Below are positions 62,212 through 64,000 of a stretch of DNA of 64,000 nucleotides, in pieces (positions within the stretch are counted from its first letter, which is position 1; the number at the start of each line of letters is the position of its first letter). The stretch is from contig JBCBRM010000007.1 of the NCBI GenBank assembly GCA_039819665.1, forward strand, positions 130,931 to 194,930. Reading direction: 5' to 3'. The notes beneath the pieces are model-generated. The model made no database searches, was not told the origin of the DNA, and saw nothing but the letters and a program-made list of their open reading frames with translations. The translations under genes and the position numbers were made by a program. The stretch is from JAWPMV01 sp039819665. GTDB taxonomy: Bacteria; Bacteroidota; Bacteroidia; J057.

Positions 62212-62997
62212 TTATGCTACAGCTAAGTGTGCTTTTTGCTTAATGGTATCGGAAATAGCATCCCATAACTCAATTCTTTTTCTCAAGGCCTGAAGGGCAA
62301 TATCGCCAGCTTCTCGCCACTTTTGTTCATCAGCTCCACATAGCTCTGAGACCATTTGAAGAGAAATGGGTCCATGCTCATCTCCATCTAATTCGATATG
62401 GCGCTCAAGGTAGTATTTCAGTTTATTATACTGCTTGTTTTCAGCATCCGCTTCTTTCAGAATCTCAATAAACATATCAGGAATAAGATCTTCCCGACCA
62501 AAGGTGAATGCTGATGCGACAAGGTGTAGGTTTTCTGAATGAATTACCTCAAACGTAAATCTTACAAAATCTTTTACACGAGGATCAAGATCCATTTGGT
62601 CTAATGTGTAGGCAACGGAATTTCCAGAACGAATGGACTCAATAAATGTATGTATGGGCTTTGTATTTGCACCAATTTGAAGCATCGCATCCAGGTACAT
62701 CTCAAAATGACTTTTTGCTTCGCCTAATTCATTGATATCACTTTCTTCCCCATGTACAATCTCATTTATAAATCGAGCCAACGTGGGATTAGCAGTAGGA
62801 ACCCAAGGTACGCCGACATGCGTAAGTCTGTGCTGCAAGGATTTTAATAAGGACATGAAGTCCCAAACCGCATACACGTGATTTTCCATGAAAATCTTTA
62901 TGTCATCAAGCTCAGCAAGATTTTTATATAGCTTATGCTCTCTTAACTCTTGCCTTAATACATCTAATTCTTTACTGGGGAAATGGTGACTTAGCAT
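62212..62997 (-). CDS. DUF3050 protein (haem-oxygenase-like fold)
   Basis: 261 residues, ATG at 62997. The DUF3050 family is recognisable from FMENHVYAVWDFMSLLKSLQ near the N-terminus, FINEIVHGEESDINELGEAK, SHFEMYLDAM, and YYLERHIELDGDEHGPISLQ. The Glu/His residues spaced along helices (EIVHGEES, HFEMYL, ERHIELDGDEH) resemble metal-binding sites of haem-oxygenase-like diiron oxidases; whether it binds iron is inference. It is convergent with uvrB (12-base gap, no terminator seen). A perfect 9-base inverted repeat lies right before its start codon. Confidence 0.85.
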   Translation of the reverse strand: MLSHHFPSKELDVLRQELREHKLYKNLAELDDIKIFMENHVYAVWDFMSLLKSLQHRLTHVGVPWVPTANPTLARFINEIVHGEESDINELGEAKSHFEMYLDAMLQIGANTKPIHTFIESIRSGNSVAYTLDQMDLDPRVKDFVRFTFEVIHSENLHLVASAFTFGREDLIPDMFIEILKEADAENKQYNKLKYYLERHIELDGDEHGPISLQMVSELCGADEQKWREAGDIALQALRKRIELWDAISDTIKQKAHLAVA

Positions 62998-62999
62998 TC

Positions 63000-63023
63000 T
63001 TATATAACGATTTTGTTATATAA
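63000..63023 (-). promoter_or_regulatory. inverted repeat abutting the DUF3050 start codon
   Basis: TTATATAAC (63000-63008), spacer GATTTT, GTTATATAA (63015-63023): nine perfect pairs, ending two bases before the ATG (62997). It could be a repressor site or an RNA hairpin over the ribosome entry site. Confidence 0.5.
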
Positions 63024-63077
63024 CTAAACCTTCAGAAAAAGAGTTTGATTTTTAGCAAAATTCCTGATTTCTCAACC

Positions 63078-64000
63078 TCAATACAAAAACACCTCATCTA
63101 CAAAGACCCATCCTTTATCTCCAGCGCCCCGATGCCAGGAAGGCATAGGATTTAAGGGCTTAGCAACAACCTTATAAGTCGTATAGGAAACCGGATCAAA
63201 GGTCAGGTCAATTCCGGCTACTCGATTGGGTTCATAATCTTTGGCGCGAGGGAGATTCTGCTTTTTGAGTAACTGAAGAGAATTCTCATCTTTTCCACCC
63301 CAAATCTCTACAGAAGTGGGAGCCATGATGTAGACATTGGAATTGAGGGCATAGCTGAGCGAAAGGCGACTCAATTCAGTCGCTTGATCAAATTTAAATA
63401 CAGCACCGAAAGGACTGTCCTGATAACCTAGCCACTCTTTAGCGGTAAAGTTCCCGGCTTCTCCTTTTGCTCCATCCTGAAGGTTCTCGGCTCCATTGCC
63501 TTTGTATTTGGGATTGGGTTCGAAAGTCAGAAAGCTCTTATCTGCTATTTTCCCCTGAGGGAAGAAAGTAAAGCTGGCCACATCGCTACTTTCCCAATTC
63601 TCCATAAATTCTCGTACCCGTACTTCCGTAACTCCTTCGATTCCGAATGGCCCTTCATACAGGGTCGAACTACTATCCGGATCGCTTCCGTCGATGGTGT
63701 ACCTCATCTGCGAACCGGGGAAGCTGTTTTTTAGACGAACTTTATCACTTGATGCTAGCACACTCTTTTTATTGAGCAAAGAAGGCATGGATAATTTCAA
63801 TCGTTCAGTATTGTCGGGGATAAAGCCTTGATAAAAGGCAATGGCCGGATAGCCTTCCTGTAACTCATGAAAGTCTTCTGTTTTAAAGCTGGTGTTCCAA
63901 AGGAAGATTTCCTCTAGTTTTTGGAACTGAGGCAAAACGGAGTTTAGGGAAGCAACATCAATTGCTGTACTAGACAAAGCCAGTGATTTTAGCTTCGGAA
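63078..64000 (-). CDS. LRR + FN3-associated/chitobiase-C-type protein, C-terminal part
   Basis: The frame is open to the right edge, so the start lies outside. The visible ~307 residues begin with leucine-rich repeats (PKLKSLALSSTAIDVASLN, FQKLEEIFLWNTSF), then a chitobiase/FN3-associated strand domain (VRLKNSFPGSQMRYTIDGSD, LYEGPF, VTEVRVREF) and an F5/8C-like beta-sandwich (SPFGAVFKFDQATELSRLSL, PTSVEIWGG, WVFVDEVFLY). In Bacteroidota this tail is known on PSCyt1-cytochrome proteins where an LRR and FN3_assoc region follow the haem domain; I cannot see that domain here. A secreted or periplasmic protein is likely. Confidence 0.72.
   Translation of the reverse strand, partial: PKLKSLALSSTAIDVASLNSVLPQFQKLEEIFLWNTSFKTEDFHELQEGYPAIAFYQGFIPDNTERLKLSMPSLLNKKSVLASSDKVRLKNSFPGSQMRYTIDGSDPDSSSTLYEGPFGIEGVTEVRVREFMENWESSDVASFTFFPQGKIADKSFLTFEPNPKYKGNGAENLQDGAKGEAGNFTAKEWLGYQDSPFGAVFKFDQATELSRLSLSYALNSNVYIMAPTSVEIWGGKDENSLQLLKKQNLPRAKDYEPNRVAGIDLTFDPVSYTTYKVVAKPLNPMPSWHRGAGDKGWVFVDEVFLY

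Noticed and set aside
1..64000. tRNA, rRNA, IS elements, prophage
   Set aside because: None were recognised by eye; a covariance-model search was not possible, so small RNAs could be missed.

Overview
The window looks like a chromosomal segment of a Bacteroidota bacterium. The evidence is a full-length SprA directly downstream of ruvA, at least three secreted proteins ending in type IX secretion (T9SS) sorting domains, a DUF4290-murA pair, and promoter-like TTTG-N19/20-TAnnTTTG elements instead of E. coli-type boxes. Domain content (CSLREA/beta-helix adhesin, DUF8202/LamG protein, LRR-Roc-COR-CHAT protein) would suit Saprospiria or a marine relative, but that rank is a guess. I saw no rRNA, tRNA, CRISPR array, insertion sequence or prophage.

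Layout. 0-10.4 kb: T9SS cargo (three C-terminal sorting domains) and two tandem DUF2461 genes. 10.4-16 kb (minus strand): anmK, a DUF547 protein, a membrane-tailed FAD oxidoreductase and a NirI-like polyferredoxin. 16-25.3 kb: an outer-membrane barrel, ruvA and the giant sprA. 25.5-30.2 kb: a four-gene overlapping cassette (polyprenyl-phosphate glycosyltransferase, formyltransferase, WecE-type sugar transaminase, polytopic DUF6044-like protein) that parallels the Arn lipid A pathway. 30.2-37 kb (minus strand): acyl-CoA ligase, two alpha/beta hydrolases and a lipoprotein dehydrogenase/HEAT/cytochrome c protein. 37.2-44.1 kb: thioredoxin-fold protein, hybrid kinase, CheR, hybrid kinase. 44.1-48 kb: a beta-flower repeat protein, superoxide dismutase and an LRR-Roc-COR-CHAT protein. 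48-54.8 kb: DUF4290, murA, a thioredoxin-like protein, and grpE-dnaJ followed by a Upf1-like helicase. 55-64 kb: a sigma-54 activator without HTH facing a free Hpt protein, then an SdiA-regulated-type lipoprotein, a VWA protein, uvrB, DUF3050 and the 3' end of an LRR/FN3-associated protein.

How the parts connect. SprA is the outer-membrane conduit that would export the sorting-domain proteins at the left edge. The anmK-DUF547-FAD-polyferredoxin run combines wall recycling with what looks like a transmembrane electron-transfer pair. The 25.5-30.2 kb cassette would make an aminosugar nucleotide, formylate it, load it on a polyprenyl carrier and pass it to a membrane transferase. The 37-44 kb signalling operon joins two multidomain kinases with a methyltransferase but no receptor array.

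Most noteworthy: the Arn-like cassette; the Roco-CHAT protein whose HG histidine is glycine; a hybrid kinase with a histidine-less Hpt tail; an Asp-type (fosfomycin-insensitive class) MurA; an octamer-built hairpin at 16.0 kb; and operator-like palindromes before grpE, the superoxide dismutase gene and the DUF3050 gene.
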